Notes under the pieces: model-generated
What the model saw: only the letters and a program-made list of their open reading frames with translations
The model's database searches: none
What the model was told of the DNA's origin: nothing
Translations under genes and position numbers: made by a program
Source: Serinicoccus profundi
Lineage (GTDB): Bacteria; Actinomycetota; Actinomycetes; Actinomycetales; Dermatophilaceae
Direction: 5' to 3'
DNA: 64,000 nt
NCBI RefSeq assembly: GCF_008001015.1
Contig: NZ_CP042862.1
Span: 310,001 to 374,000, forward strand
In this document: piece after piece, positions 44,159-52,209 of the stretch
Numbering within the stretch: position 1 is the stretch's first letter
How the letters are laid out: every line of letters starts with the position of its first letter

Positions 44159-44941
44159 TCACGCACGCCTCGCGGGGACTCGGTCCGCGTGGCCGAGGTA
44201 TGCCGTGAACTCGGCTCCCGGCCGAAGCGCGGTGTCGCGCCCGATGTCGGCCGGGTCGAGGTGGAGCAGGCACAGCCCGGCGGCCTCCGCGAGCGTGGCG
44301 ATCGTCGACGGGGTCTGCCAGTGGATGACCCACTCCCGCTCGATCGTCTCCGTCGGGGCGCCCGGGGCCGTGCGCTCGTAGCGCACCTGCGTCCGCCGGG
44401 TCCTGGTGTCGTCGTCGAGGTCCTCCGACAGGGCCACGAACGACAGCTCCACCCCGGAGGGGTCGGTCGTCCGACGGGGTCGGCCGAACGCCGACGCCGG
44501 CGTGGGCTGCGGGATCCACAGCGGCACCATGACCTGCCCCTCGGGGTGGAGGTGGCGCCGGAAGCTCGCCAGCGCCCGGGCCGCCGAGGCGTCGTCGGGG
44601 AGGAGCTCGAAGGTGGGACCGGCGAGGTAGATCGACCGGTAGCGACGTCCGAGGTCCATGTCCTCCATGCGGGACACGCGCAGCACGGGCTGGAGCCCCC
44701 GAGCCCGCGCCGCCCGGGTGGCTCGCTCGATCATGTCGGGAGAGGAGTCGACGCCGTCGACCTCGAGACCCGCCTGCACGAGATCGAGCAGCGGGTGCCC
44801 GTCGCCGCACCCGACCTCGAGGGCGTGCCCGCCGAGCTCGCGGACGAACGCGGCATACCGGTCCGCGTCGAACGTCTCCGCCTTGAGTGCGGCGTAGGCG
44901 TCAGCCACGAAACCGGTGTAGAAGTCGGCCGCGTCAGTCAT
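44159..44941 (-). CDS. Class I SAM-dependent methyltransferase
   Basis: A 260-residue methyltransferase. The S-adenosylmethionine site is HALEVGCGDGHPLLDLVQAG with the acidic residue in VDGVDSSPDMI, and ..IYLAGPTFELLPDDASAARA follows as the substrate loop. The target is unknown. It is a single gene read leftwards; the 65-base space to the aminotransferase gene allows its own terminator. Confidence 0.85.
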   Translation of the reverse strand: MTDAADFYTGFVADAYAALKAETFDADRYAAFVRELGGHALEVGCGDGHPLLDLVQAGLEVDGVDSSPDMIERATRAARARGLQPVLRVSRMEDMDLGRRYRSIYLAGPTFELLPDDASAARALASFRRHLHPEGQVMVPLWIPQPTPASAFGRPRRTTDPSGVELSFVALSEDLDDDTRTRRTQVRYERTAPGAPTETIEREWVIHWQTPSTIATLAEAAGLCLLHLDPADIGRDTALRPGAEFTAYLGHADRVPARRA

Positions 44942-45073
44942 GGCATGGTCCGGACGTGCAGCAGGTGGCGCGCACGTCAGCGAAGTCCATGCGGCGGATC
45001 GTGTCAGAAGGTCGATCCCTGGGCAACGACTTTGTGGAACAGCTCCGTGGCGCAGGGGACCCTGCTCGGCGGC

Positions 45074-45105
45074 ATCCTTTTACATTGCAGTCGCAATGCA
45101 AAAAG
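45074..45105. promoter_or_regulatory. Palindromic operator before the SnoaL-like/TetR genes
   Basis: Centre CATTGC-AGTC-GCAATG with extended, nearly matching AT-rich arms (CCTTTT on the left, AAAAAGG on the right), some 30 bases in all. It ends at the ribosome site AAAAGG of the SnoaL-like gene. It is a likely binding site for the TetR protein encoded two genes downstream. Confidence 0.65.
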
Positions 45106-45111
45106 GTCATC

Positions 45112-45642
45112 ATGGTCCCCATGACGACCTCTGAGTCCGACAACGCCCTCCTGATGCGCGAGGCCTTCGCCGCCCTCCAACGACACGACCTCGACGCGTG
45201 CACCGCTCTCATGACGCCCAACTTCGTCATCAACATCGCCGGCATGCCGGCGGCGCGGCGCGGGATACCGGCCTGGAGAGGGCACGCGCGGACGATGCTC
45301 ACGGCGTTTCCCGACGTGCGCCTCTCCCTCCACGACGTCGTGGCAGCGGGTGACCGGGTCGCCGTGAGGATGACGCTGTCCGGCACGCACCAGGGTGAGT
45401 TCATGGGCGTCCGCGCCACCGGCCGGCGCGTCGAGTACGAGAGCAGCGAGATCTACCGGATCGAGGACGGCCTGATCGCCGAGGAGTGGATCTGCTCGGA
45501 CATGATGACCCTGCTCAGTCAGCTGGGTGAGGTCTCGACGACGAAGCTGGCGGCCATGTACTTCTCGGGCTACCGGTTCTGGTGCGGCGCCGCCCTCGGC
45601 GGGCTGGCGGGCCTCGCCATCGCCGGACGACGTCGGGGGTAG
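45112..45642 (+). CDS. SnoaL-like / ester-cyclase-type protein
   Basis: A 176-residue protein with an NTF2-like fold of the SnoaL type: ALLMREAFAALQRHDLDACT, WRGHARTMLTAFPDVRLSLH and DRVAVRMTLSGTHQGEFMGV, YESSEIYRIEDGLIAEEWIC. A short hydrophobic C-terminal segment (WCGAALGGLAGLAIAG) may touch the membrane and is unusual. ATG 45112 follows AAAAGGTCATC; ATG 45121 is an alternative. Probably controlled by the palindrome upstream and the TetR gene downstream. Confidence 0.75.
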   Translation: MVPMTTSESDNALLMREAFAALQRHDLDACTALMTPNFVINIAGMPAARRGIPAWRGHARTMLTAFPDVRLSLHDVVAAGDRVAVRMTLSGTHQGEFMGVRATGRRVEYESSEIYRIEDGLIAEEWICSDMMTLLSQLGEVSTTKLAAMYFSGYRFWCGAALGGLAGLAIAGRRRG

Positions 45643-45649
45643 GGAGCTC

Positions 45650-46249
45650 GTGGTGCCGAAGAAGGTCGACCATGGTCGACGACGGGACGAGATCTCGCGT
45701 GCGGTGGTCGCGGTCGCAGCCGAGCGGGGCCTGCCGGCCGTCAGTCTGCGGACGGTCGCGCAGCAGGCGGGGGTGACCTCCGGGATGGTCCAGCACTATT
45801 TCGAGAGTCGCGACGCGATGGTGGACTACGCCATGAGCGCGGCGAGCTCGCGCTTCGAGTCACGGATGACCCAAGCCGTGGAGCGTCTCGGCGACGAGCC
45901 AGGGGCGAGGCTCCTGGTCTGGACCCTCCTGTCCAGCCTGGTTCCCACCGACGAGGAACAACTCGCCGACGCCCGTGTCGCGCTCGACTTCATGGCGTCT
46001 GCAGCGACCACACCATCGGCCGCCCGACGTCTGGAGGTCGACAACGCCCGGCTCCGCGACTACCTCGCACACCAATTGCGGAGCGCCCAGCATGCAGGTG
46101 AGCTCGCCCAGGACCGCGACCCCGAGCTCGCAGCGACGGCGCTGTTCGCCCTGGCCGAGGGATTGTCTGTGCATGTCATCAGCGGGGGCCTCGACGCCGC
46201 AGATGCGCTGGCCGCCCTGGAGTCCACGCTGACGGCCTTCTTCGTCTAG
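45650..46249 (+). CDS. TetR-family repressor
   Basis: A 199-residue regulator. The helix-turn-helix region is RDEISRAVVAVAAERGLPAV and SLRTVAQQAGVTSGMVQHYF, as in TetR proteins, followed by ESRDAMVDYAMSAASSRFES. The C-terminal ligand domain is of AcrR-like type. The start is GTG 45650 (or 45653) after AGGGAGCTC, 8 bases beyond the SnoaL-like stop, so both form one operon and the repressor probably regulates it. Confidence 0.88.
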   Translation: MVPKKVDHGRRRDEISRAVVAVAAERGLPAVSLRTVAQQAGVTSGMVQHYFESRDAMVDYAMSAASSRFESRMTQAVERLGDEPGARLLVWTLLSSLVPTDEEQLADARVALDFMASAATTPSAARRLEVDNARLRDYLAHQLRSAQHAGELAQDRDPELAATALFALAEGLSVHVISGGLDAADALAALESTLTAFFV

Positions 46250-46280
46250 GCCCCTCAGGCCACGCCGGCCGGCGTGGAAG

Positions 46281-47258
46281 TCACGAGGAGATGCGCGCCG
46301 TCGCGACCCCGAGTGCCTCGGCCATCCGGCGCCGGAGGGCGACCATCGCGGGGGTCGTGGAGGCGCCGGGGAGGGCGTCCGCACCGTGGTACATCCCCTC
46401 CTCGACGTGCAGCTCGACGGCGACCCCGGCCGCCTCGAGCCGCCGGGCGTAGTCGACGTCCTCGTCGTAGAACAGGTCGAGGTCACCGACGCCGATCCAC
46501 GCCGGCGGCAGCCCGGTGAGGTCGTCGCGGCGGGCACCGACGGCATACGGGCGCTGCTCGTCCTGCCCGGCGGGGTGACCGAGGTAGGCGGACCAGCCGA
46601 CGCGGTTCGCGCCCGGCGTCCACACGAGGCGCCCGCGGTCATGCGGTCCGTGAGACAGGGTGCGGTCGTCGAGCATCGGGTAGAGGAGGAGCTGGAAGTC
46701 GACCTGCAGGCCCTCGTCATGGGCGCGCTGCGCGAGCTCGGCGGCGAGGCCACCCCCGGCGCTGGCGCCGCCGACGACGATCGGGCCGTCGGTCCCTCGA
46801 CGTTCCACGAGCCAGGTGAGCGCGGCGTGACAGTCGTCGAGCGGCGCGGGGTAGGGGTGCTCCGGCGCCAGGCGGTGGTCGACGCTCAGGACGAAGACCC
46901 CGGCGTGGTCGGCGAACATCTGGCACAGGTCGTGGTCCTGGGCGGCCGACCCCAGGACCCTTCCACCGCCGTGGATCCAGAGCAGTGCACCGTGGGGCTC
47001 ACCCGAGGTCGGGGTGTAGGTGAACGCCGGGACCGGCCCGTCCGGGGACGGCACCGAGACCTGCGTGCGCCCGGTGTCCTCGGTGTGCGGCAACCGGGCC
47101 AGAGCCGCCTTCATGAGGGGCAGGCCCCGGTCGGTGAGGGGATTCGGGGTGTATGCCGCGGGCACCCGCAGCTCGGGCCTGGCCCGGCCTACCTGCCGGT
47201 GCTTGGTCAGTCCGGCCACGGCAGCGGCCGCCAACGGGGCGGCCCAGATGAGCTTCAT
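46281..47258 (-). CDS. HSL-family alpha/beta hydrolase (esterase)
   Basis: A 325-residue esterase of the hormone-sensitive-lipase type. It has the HGGG oxyanion motif (LLWIHGGGRVLGSA), nucleophile GASAGGGLAAELAQ, acid GVGDLDLFYDED and His in MYHGADALPG. A hydrophobic first segment (LIWAAPLAAAAVAGL) may be a signal or anchor. ATG 47258 follows GAGGAGACCCC. It hydrolyses short acyl esters by family; substrate unknown. Confidence 0.88.
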   Translation of the reverse strand: MKLIWAAPLAAAAVAGLTKHRQVGRARPELRVPAAYTPNPLTDRGLPLMKAALARLPHTEDTGRTQVSVPSPDGPVPAFTYTPTSGEPHGALLWIHGGGRVLGSAAQDHDLCQMFADHAGVFVLSVDHRLAPEHPYPAPLDDCHAALTWLVERRGTDGPIVVGGASAGGGLAAELAQRAHDEGLQVDFQLLLYPMLDDRTLSHGPHDRGRLVWTPGANRVGWSAYLGHPAGQDEQRPYAVGARRDDLTGLPPAWIGVGDLDLFYDEDVDYARRLEAAGVAVELHVEEGMYHGADALPGASTTPAMVALRRRMAEALGVATARISS

Positions 47259-47408
47259 GGGGTCTCCTCGGTCGGGCGATGCCACGGGAGGCCAGTGCAC
47301 CAGATCCGGGTCGTCCGCGCACGACGGGCGGAGAGGAGTCACGACGGATTGGACGCCGGGGCAGGGGGCAGGACAAGGCGAAGCGGCTCGACCCGGAGGC
47401 CGAGTTGT

Positions 47409-47717
47409 TCAGTACCTGAACTCGAGCACGCTCTCGAGGTGCTGCGCTGAGGTGACCAGTTCGGTGCGCGGCCACGGCGGTGTCTCAGGACGCCCGCTCC
47501 ACGACAGGTGGACCAGCGCGACGCGACCGTCACCCGTCTCGACGACCGCCTCGTCCTGGGGGATCGCGCGCGCCAGCACGTGCAGGTCGACTCCGTGGAG
47601 CACGTGGCCGGGGGCGAGCTCGCGCATGAGCTCGGCATGGAGTGCTGCGGCTTCGTGGGGAGTCGGGCGGAGGTCGCGCAGCGGGTCGCTGAACTCATAC
47701 GTGCTCGTCCAGCTCAC
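47409..47717 (-). CDS. Small hypothetical protein
   Basis: 102 residues, soluble. It has PTPHEAAALHAELMRELAPG, then VLARAIPQDEAVVETGDGRV and LVHLSWSGRPE. The pattern fits a conserved actinobacterial single-domain protein that I cannot name. ATG 47717. It is separated from neighbours on both sides. Confidence 0.6.
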   Translation of the reverse strand: MSWTSTYEFSDPLRDLRPTPHEAAALHAELMRELAPGHVLHGVDLHVLARAIPQDEAVVETGDGRVALVHLSWSGRPETPPWPRTELVTSAQHLESVLEFRY

Positions 47718-47756
47718 GTGATCACACCACCAGTCGGACAGTGATCGGTGGGCTGG

Positions 47757-47981
47757 TCAGAGCCGCTCGAGCTTGGGGAAGGGGGTGACGATCCGCATCG
47801 TGCGGTTGCCGAAGTCGACGGTCACGGACTCGTTGTCCTTGCCGGTGACGCGCCCGAGCCCGTAGGTCTGGTGGGACACGCGGTCGTCGACGGCGAAGTC
47901 CGGGACAACGGGCTCGACCCGGGGGGCGAACGGGCTGCTGGCGAGGTGGCGGCGGGGAGCGTTCGATCGAGTTGTCATCAC
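47757..47981 (-). CDS. Small Tudor-like / DUF3553-type protein
   Basis: 74 residues. The C-terminal two-thirds, DRVSHQTYGLGRVTGKDNES followed by VDFGNRTMRIVTPFPKLERL, match the small beta-barrel found at the end of UvrD-type helicases and as a stand-alone protein in actinobacteria. It may bind nucleic acid or RNA polymerase. The first 25 residues are basic and probably disordered. Confidence 0.65.
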   Translation of the reverse strand: MMTTRSNAPRRHLASSPFAPRVEPVVPDFAVDDRVSHQTYGLGRVTGKDNESVTVDFGNRTMRIVTPFPKLERL

Positions 47982-48070
47982 CCCCCAGTATGCGCCCGCG
48001 CAGGGCCCCCAGCGCCACGACCGAGCGGATCGTCACCGCCGGCGAGGCTTCCCGCGGCAGTCTGCCCTGG

Positions 48071-48448
48071 TCAGGCCCGGTCGGTCTCGGGCCTGGCCCG
48101 CCAGGCGGCCAGGGAGGTGGCCACGCCCACGGGGGCCCACCAGCGCTCCAGGGGCGATCTGGAGGCGGCATTCGGCACGGTGGACAGGGCCATCGCTGCG
48201 CTGATCCCCGTCAGGAGGCGTCGCCGCACCGTGGGGCTGCCGGCGCCAGATCCGACGACGGCGGCGAGCGCGGCATACCCGACTGCTGCCGCGGCGCTCA
48301 CGGTGCGCAGGCGGTCGGGGAGCACCCCGTGATGGGCGCCCCCGTAGGACGCACGCCCCCAGGGGAGGCCGCTTGCGAGGCCGGCCTGGAAGACGCCGAC
48401 GGTGGCGAGCAGGCCGCTGGTGGTCCCGGCCCAGGTGGCAGTGGTCAT
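48071..48448 (-). CDS. Small membrane protein, four helices
   Basis: 125 residues with about four hydrophobic segments (TSGLLATVGVFQAGLASGLP, VSAAAAVGYAALAAVVGSGA, LLTGISAAMALSTVPNAASR and WAPVGVATSLAAWRA). It resembles uncharacterised small integral proteins. ATG 48448 is in the same reading frame as the methyltransferase remnant upstream, which runs into it without a stop. Confidence 0.6.
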   Translation of the reverse strand: MTTATWAGTTSGLLATVGVFQAGLASGLPWGRASYGGAHHGVLPDRLRTVSAAAAVGYAALAAVVGSGAGSPTVRRRLLTGISAAMALSTVPNAASRSPLERWWAPVGVATSLAAWRARPETDRA

Positions 48449-48915
48449 CGGCACAGTCGGCACTCTAGGTGGGGTGTCGGTGGCCGGGGGCGGCTCTTCC
48501 ATTGCGGCGATCTCGAAGCCGGCGTCGGTGAACGCCCTCGTGATGGCTTGCAAGGGGCGGTGCCACATCGTGAGCGAGACCGTTCGCCCGGCGAACTCGA
48601 ACTCGTCGGAGTACTCGCGGGTGGCGAACTAGTCCTCGTCCGGATGGGTGATCGTCCGGACCATGGGGTGGTTGACCGAGACGATGACCCGACCGCCCGG
48701 GCGCAGCACCCGGGTCATCTCGGCCAGGGGCGTGGTCCAGTCCTGGAGGTAGTGGAGGACGAGCGAGGCGATGACCTCGTCGAAGGAGTCGTCGTCGAAC
48801 GGCAACGGGTGGGCGAGGTCGTGGACGTGCAGGGGGACGGCGTCGCCGAGCCGGTCGCGGGCCAGGTCGATCATGGCCGCGCTGCCGGCGTCGACGGCTC
48901 GGTGCTGGCAGTGTC
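48449..48915 (-). pseudogene. Methyltransferase remnant, truncated with an in-frame stop
   Basis: The fragment starts at about AVDAGSAAMIDLARDRLGDA, inside the S-adenosylmethionine site of a class I methyltransferase, so the N-terminus including the glycine-rich loop is missing. It continues ..FDDDSFDEVIASLVLHYLQD, ..VLRPGGRVIVSVNHPMVRTI and reaches a TAG at 48629 where the family has Tyr (HPDED then stop then FATREYSDEF). The rest is open to about 48470. It abuts the left side of the metal island, and may have been cut when that region arrived. Confidence 0.7.
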
Positions 48916-49039
48916 TCGAGGCATGCGGTCAGTCTCGCCCGGCAGCACGGCGGCGGGGTCGCCACGTCGGGCGTCAGGCGTGTTGCCCTTCTCCCGACCG
49001 GGGGTTAGGCCTGGGTTGCCCTCCGCCCGACCGAAGAAG

Positions 49040-49110
49040 TCACACGAACATCACGCGCACCGAGGTGCCGGGAAACCCGGATGTGCCGCACTCATTTCCC
49101 GGCGCACATC
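49040..49110 (+). ncRNA. Pseudoknot-like intergenic element 2
   Basis: Leader ACATCACGCGCACCGAGGTG, nearly the same as in element 1, then A GCCGGGAAA (49067-49075), B GATGTGC (49080-49086), A' TTTCCCGGC (49095-49103), B' GCACATC (49104-49110). Both stems are perfect and interleaved, and A' touches B' as in element 1. The stem sequences differ from element 1 in matched pairs. It lies between the methyltransferase remnant and the first metal gene. Confidence 0.55.
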
Positions 49111-49141
49111 CCCGTTTCCCCCGCAGGTCGTGATGGAGGGG

Positions 49142-49238
49142 TGTAGGTTCTCGCGTGATCTGTCGGGGGAGTGGTTGGCTGACCTGCGGGGCGACAAGTT
49201 GGTGAGACGAGGGGCTGTCTCACTAACTTGTCGGGATC
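49142..49238. repeat. 97-base direct repeat, left copy
   Basis: Begins TGTAGGTTCTCG and ends GTCGGGATC. It includes a hairpin, GACAAGTTGGTGAGAC pairing with GTCTCACTAACTTGTC, which lies directly after the cadD stop and can end its transcription. A diverged copy of the same length is at 52056-52151, beyond the IS256 element. Confidence 0.75.
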
Positions 49239-49239
49239 C

Positions 49240-49839
49240 TCAGAGGCCGAACGCCCCGCCACCGACCAGGATGGCGATGCCCAGGCCGATCAGGACGATG
49301 GGGAACAGGATGTGCTCCCACCGCTCGAGGACTTCGGCGATCGGGGGGCGGGTGGCTACGAACTTGGCCAGCATGACGAGGGCCGCGACAAGCACGAGGA
49401 ACACGATGCAGTAGGCCACCACGGCCGCCGGTCCCACGCTGAGGAAGACCGGCACGTAGACGCCGATGTTGTCCCCGCCGTTGGCGAAGGTGACCCCGGC
49501 GACGGTCCAGACCGCGACGTTCTTGCCGGCGACCTTGGCGTCGTCATCATCGTCACCGTCCCCGCGCCAGGCCTGCCAGGCGGCCCATAGACCCAGAGCC
49601 AAGGGGATGAGTCCGAAGTACGGGATAACTTCCGAGGGCAGGAACGCATCCGCGCCCACGGTGACGAGCACGGCCGCGCCAAGAATGCCCGCGAACCCCA
49701 GATACTGGCCGACGGCGATCCGGGCGGTCGTCCCGGGCTGTCCCGCACCGCGGGCGAAGAACAGCGAGAGCACGATGATGTCGTCGATGTTGGTCGCGAT
49801 GAACAGGCCGATCGCCTGCAGGATCGAGGACAGGATCAT
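49240..49839 (-). CDS. cadD: CadD-family cadmium resistance transporter
   Basis: A 199-residue membrane protein with about five to six helices of the CadD family: LFIATNIDDIIVLSLFFARG, TFANGGDNIGVYVPVFLSVG and ERWEHILFPIVLIGLGIAIL, with conserved Asp residues in the membrane. It exports Cd and perhaps other divalent metals. Its ATG overlaps the stop of the cmtR gene by four bases, so the pair is one operon. A close paralogue lies at 59736-60326. The cytoplasmic loop has the run GDGDDDDD. Confidence 0.88.
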   Translation of the reverse strand: MILSSILQAIGLFIATNIDDIIVLSLFFARGAGQPGTTARIAVGQYLGFAGILGAAVLVTVGADAFLPSEVIPYFGLIPLALGLWAAWQAWRGDGDDDDDAKVAGKNVAVWTVAGVTFANGGDNIGVYVPVFLSVGPAAVVAYCIVFLVLVAALVMLAKFVATRPPIAEVLERWEHILFPIVLIGLGIAILVGGGAFGL

Positions 49840-50195
49840 GCGCGCGCCTCGGCGATGCAGCATCCGTCAATAGAGCAGGCAGGATCGAGGCACGGCGCGT
49901 TCTCGTCTACTGCGAGAGTGACCTCAACCAGTGCGTTCAGCGCCCGCGAAAGGTGTGGATCCGCGATCTCATAACGCGTCCGACGGCCCTCGAGTTCGGC
50001 GACCACGATGCCGCAGTCCCGCAGGCACGCGAGATGGTTGGACACGTTAGAGCGCGTCAACCCTAGGTCGCTCGCCAGCTCCGCCGGGTAGGCCGCCCGC
50101 TCGAGCAGCACCAGAAGAAGTCGTGACCGGGTGGGATCGGCCAGCGCCCGACCCAACCGGTTCATCACATCGAGACGAGAAGCAACGGTCAGCAC
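49836..50195 (-). CDS. cmtR: CmtR-type cadmium/lead-sensing repressor
   Basis: A 119-residue ArsR/SmtB protein very like mycobacterial CmtR: LGRALADPTRSRLLLVLLER, the recognition helix SNVSNHLACLRDCGIVVAEL with the CxxxC metal pair, and ENAPCLDPACSIDGCC, which supplies the third ligand and three more cysteines. It should repress itself and cadD until Cd or Pb binds. Start at ATG 50195. Confidence 0.92.
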   Translation of the reverse strand: MLTVASRLDVMNRLGRALADPTRSRLLLVLLERAAYPAELASDLGLTRSNVSNHLACLRDCGIVVAELEGRRTRYEIADPHLSRALNALVEVTLAVDENAPCLDPACSIDGCCIAEARA

Positions 50196-50200
50196 ACGCT

Positions 50201-50217
50201 GAACAATACAGCATTGA
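50201..50217. promoter_or_regulatory. Candidate CmtR operator/promoter
   Basis: CAATACAGCATTG, an imperfect palindrome, lies just before the cmtR start. Read on the minus strand it contains TGTATTGT, a possible -10 element. Location and AT content fit self-regulation by the adjacent repressor. Confidence 0.45.
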
Positions 50218-50265
50218 CTGAACTGGTCACGGTGACTGCAAGCGAATCAGGACGGCAGGCCTGCC

Positions 50266-50498
50266 TCAGGCATGGGCGGCGTGCTCGCGTTCGGGCGTGG
50301 TCGGGTGGTTCGAGCTGGAAGGGAACCAGAACAGCCCGAGTAGTGACGCTGTCCGGCACGAGACAAGGTGCGCCGTACCGGAAGCGCGCGAGCCAATCTC
50401 TCGGGGTCGACCTTCCGAAGCGCCGTCACGACGTCCTGGCCGTCGGCATCGACATACCGGACCTCGGTGCTCAGCAGCTGCTCGCGAGTAATTGTCAA
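50266..50498 (-). pseudogene. Fused remnants: TnsA-like start joined to a CDF-transporter tail
   Basis: From 50498 the frame reads REQLLSTEVRYVDADGQDVV, then VDPERLARALPVRRTLSRAG and QRHYSG, which resembles the start of actinobacterial TnsA-like transposase endonucleases (GQRHYxG motif). It then changes, near 50320, to about 50 bases matching the 3' end of the CDF gene at 54940 (QLEPP in one frame and EREHAAHA plus stop in another). Thus two broken genes are joined. IS256 sits immediately upstream, having removed the original start. Confidence 0.6.
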
Positions 50499-51929
50499 GA
50501 CCTGTGGATCGGCGTGTCATGCGACGTTTTGCTGGCGTCCTGATTCCTCGGGTCGTTCGACGAGCTTGCCGCGCTCGAAGGTGGCGCCGGCGCGGACGAG
50601 GGCCACGAGGTGCGGGGCGTTGACCGCGCGCCAGCGTCGTTGCGCGGACTCGATGAGCTTGAACGCCATCGCGATGCCCGCGGCGCGCGAGCCAGGACCC
50701 TTGGTGACGCGCTGACGGAGGCGGACAGTGGCGAAGGTCGACTCGATCGGGTTGGTCGTACGCAGATGCACCCAGTGCTCGGCCGGGTAGTCGTAGAACT
50801 CCAGCAGCACGTCCAGGTCGTCGGTGATCTTCGCGGCCGCCTTGGGCCACTTCGTGCCGTAGTCGGCGGCGAACGCCCTGGCGGCGGCCTCGGCGTGCTC
50901 GCGGTCCTCGGCGTTCCAGATCTCGGCCAGCGCGGCCTTGGCGCCGGGCTGGGCGGACTTGGGCAGGGCGTTGAGCACGTTTGCGATCCGGTGGAACCAG
51001 CACCGTTGCTCGCGGGTGGTGGGGAAGACTTCGCGCAGCGCGGCCCAGAACCCTAGGGCGCCGTCGCCGACGGCCAGGACCGGAGCGGCCATGCCCCGGC
51101 GCTTGCACGAGCGCAGCAGGTCGGCCCAGGACTCGGTGGACTCCCGGTGCCCGTCGTCCAGGGCGATCAGTTCCTTGGTGCCGTCGGCGCGGACCCCGAC
51201 CATGACGAGCAGGCAGACCTTGTCCTGGGTGAGGCGGACCTTGAGGTGGATCCCGTCGACCCACACGTAGACGTAGTCGGTCCCGGCCAGGGAGCGCTGG
51301 TTGAAGGCGAGGGCCTCGGCCTGCCACTGCTCGGTGAGCCGGGTGATCGTCTTGGCCGACAGTCCGGCCGAGGTGCCGAGGAACTGGGTCAGCGCCGGTC
51401 CGAAGTCGCTGGAGGACAGACCGTGCAGGTAGAGCAGCGGCAGCACCTCGGCCATCTGCGGTGACTTACGGGCCCACGCCGGCAGGATCGCCGAGCCGAA
51501 CCGCTTCCGCTCACCGGTGGCCTCATCGATCCGGCGGTCGTCGACCCGCGGTTGGCGCACCGGGACCGCGCCGGCGGCCGTGGTCACCTCTCGGGGTGCG
51601 TGGTACCCGTTGCGGACCACCAGCCGGTGACCGTGCTCGTCGACCTCCCCGGCGAACCGCTCGACGTAAGCCGCGACCTCGGCCTGCAGCGCGGCCGCGA
51701 GCATCTGCCGGGCGCCGTCACGCACGATCTCATCGAGCAACGACCCACCGTGCACGGTCGCGTCGACGTTGGACTCGGTGTTCTCCTGGACTACCTTGAG
51801 CATGGGCGTACCTTCCCGAGCCGGCGCTCCAACGCCGACCCTGATCAGAACTTGTATGGGCTTCAGATCTTGCTCGGGAGGTACGCCACTTTCACGTCAC
51901 CCCGCCGAGAGCCATCCACAGGTTCTGAT
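50494..51929 (-). mobile_element. IS256-family insertion sequence
   Basis: About 1.43 kb. Terminal inverted repeats are TCAAGACCTGTGGATCG at the left (50495-50511) and its near-match TCAGAACCTGTGGATGG on the other strand at 51912-51928. A single transposase gene fills the element. I do not see matching target duplications at the two ends, so flanking rearrangement is likely. Confidence 0.75.
50517..51803 (-). CDS. IS256-family (Mutator) transposase
   Basis: A 428-residue complete transposase. Catalytic parts: YVWVDGIHLKVRL (first Asp), VLAVGDGALGFWAALREVFP (second Asp) followed by CWFHRIANVLNALPK, and the Glu in TTNPIESTFATVRLR. Length and motifs suggest an active enzyme. ATG 51803. It moves the element by a copy-out mechanism in this family. 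Confidence 0.93.
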   Translation of the reverse strand: MLKVVQENTESNVDATVHGGSLLDEIVRDGARQMLAAALQAEVAAYVERFAGEVDEHGHRLVVRNGYHAPREVTTAAGAVPVRQPRVDDRRIDEATGERKRFGSAILPAWARKSPQMAEVLPLLYLHGLSSSDFGPALTQFLGTSAGLSAKTITRLTEQWQAEALAFNQRSLAGTDYVYVWVDGIHLKVRLTQDKVCLLVMVGVRADGTKELIALDDGHRESTESWADLLRSCKRRGMAAPVLAVGDGALGFWAALREVFPTTREQRCWFHRIANVLNALPKSAQPGAKAALAEIWNAEDREHAEAAARAFAADYGTKWPKAAAKITDDLDVLLEFYDYPAEHWVHLRTTNPIESTFATVRLRQRVTKGPGSRAAGIAMAFKLIESAQRRWRAVNAPHLVALVRAGATFERGKLVERPEESGRQQNVA

Positions 51930-51974
51930 CATTGCTCGCTGCTCGCTGTCACGAGACTCAGCGTGACACTCCCG

Positions 51975-52019
51975 CCACTTAACTTGGGACGAACCGACAC
52001 GCGTCCGCCAGTTAAGTGG
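51975..52019. repeat. Inverted repeat beside the IS element
   Basis: CCACTTAACT (51975-51984) and AGTTAAGTGG (52010-52019) form perfect ten-base arms over a 25-base centre. It could be a solo remnant of another insertion sequence end or a terminator. It lies between IS256 and the right 97-base repeat. Confidence 0.55.
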
Positions 52020-52055
52020 GACTCCGACATCTCAGATGGGATCCGACAGCCTGGC

Positions 52056-52151
52056 TGTAGGTTCTCGGGCGACCTGTCGGGCGCGCAGCCCACTGACCTG
52101 CGCAGCGACATCTTGGTGAGACTCCGGCTGTCTCAACAACTTGTCGGAATC
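52056..52151. repeat. 97-base direct repeat, right copy
   Basis: Same order of blocks as at 49142-49238 (TGTAGGTTCTCG, CTGTCGGG, TGACCTGCG, TTGGTGAGACT, GCTGTCTCA, ACTTGTCGG) in direct orientation and nearly the same length. The hairpin here is less complete. The two copies flank cadD, cmtR, the fused remnants and IS256. Confidence 0.75.
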
Positions 52152-52209
52152 TCGGCCCTGATCTGCAGACCAGGCTGGCTGGGGGTCGGCAGCATCGGTT
52201 CGTGGGCGG

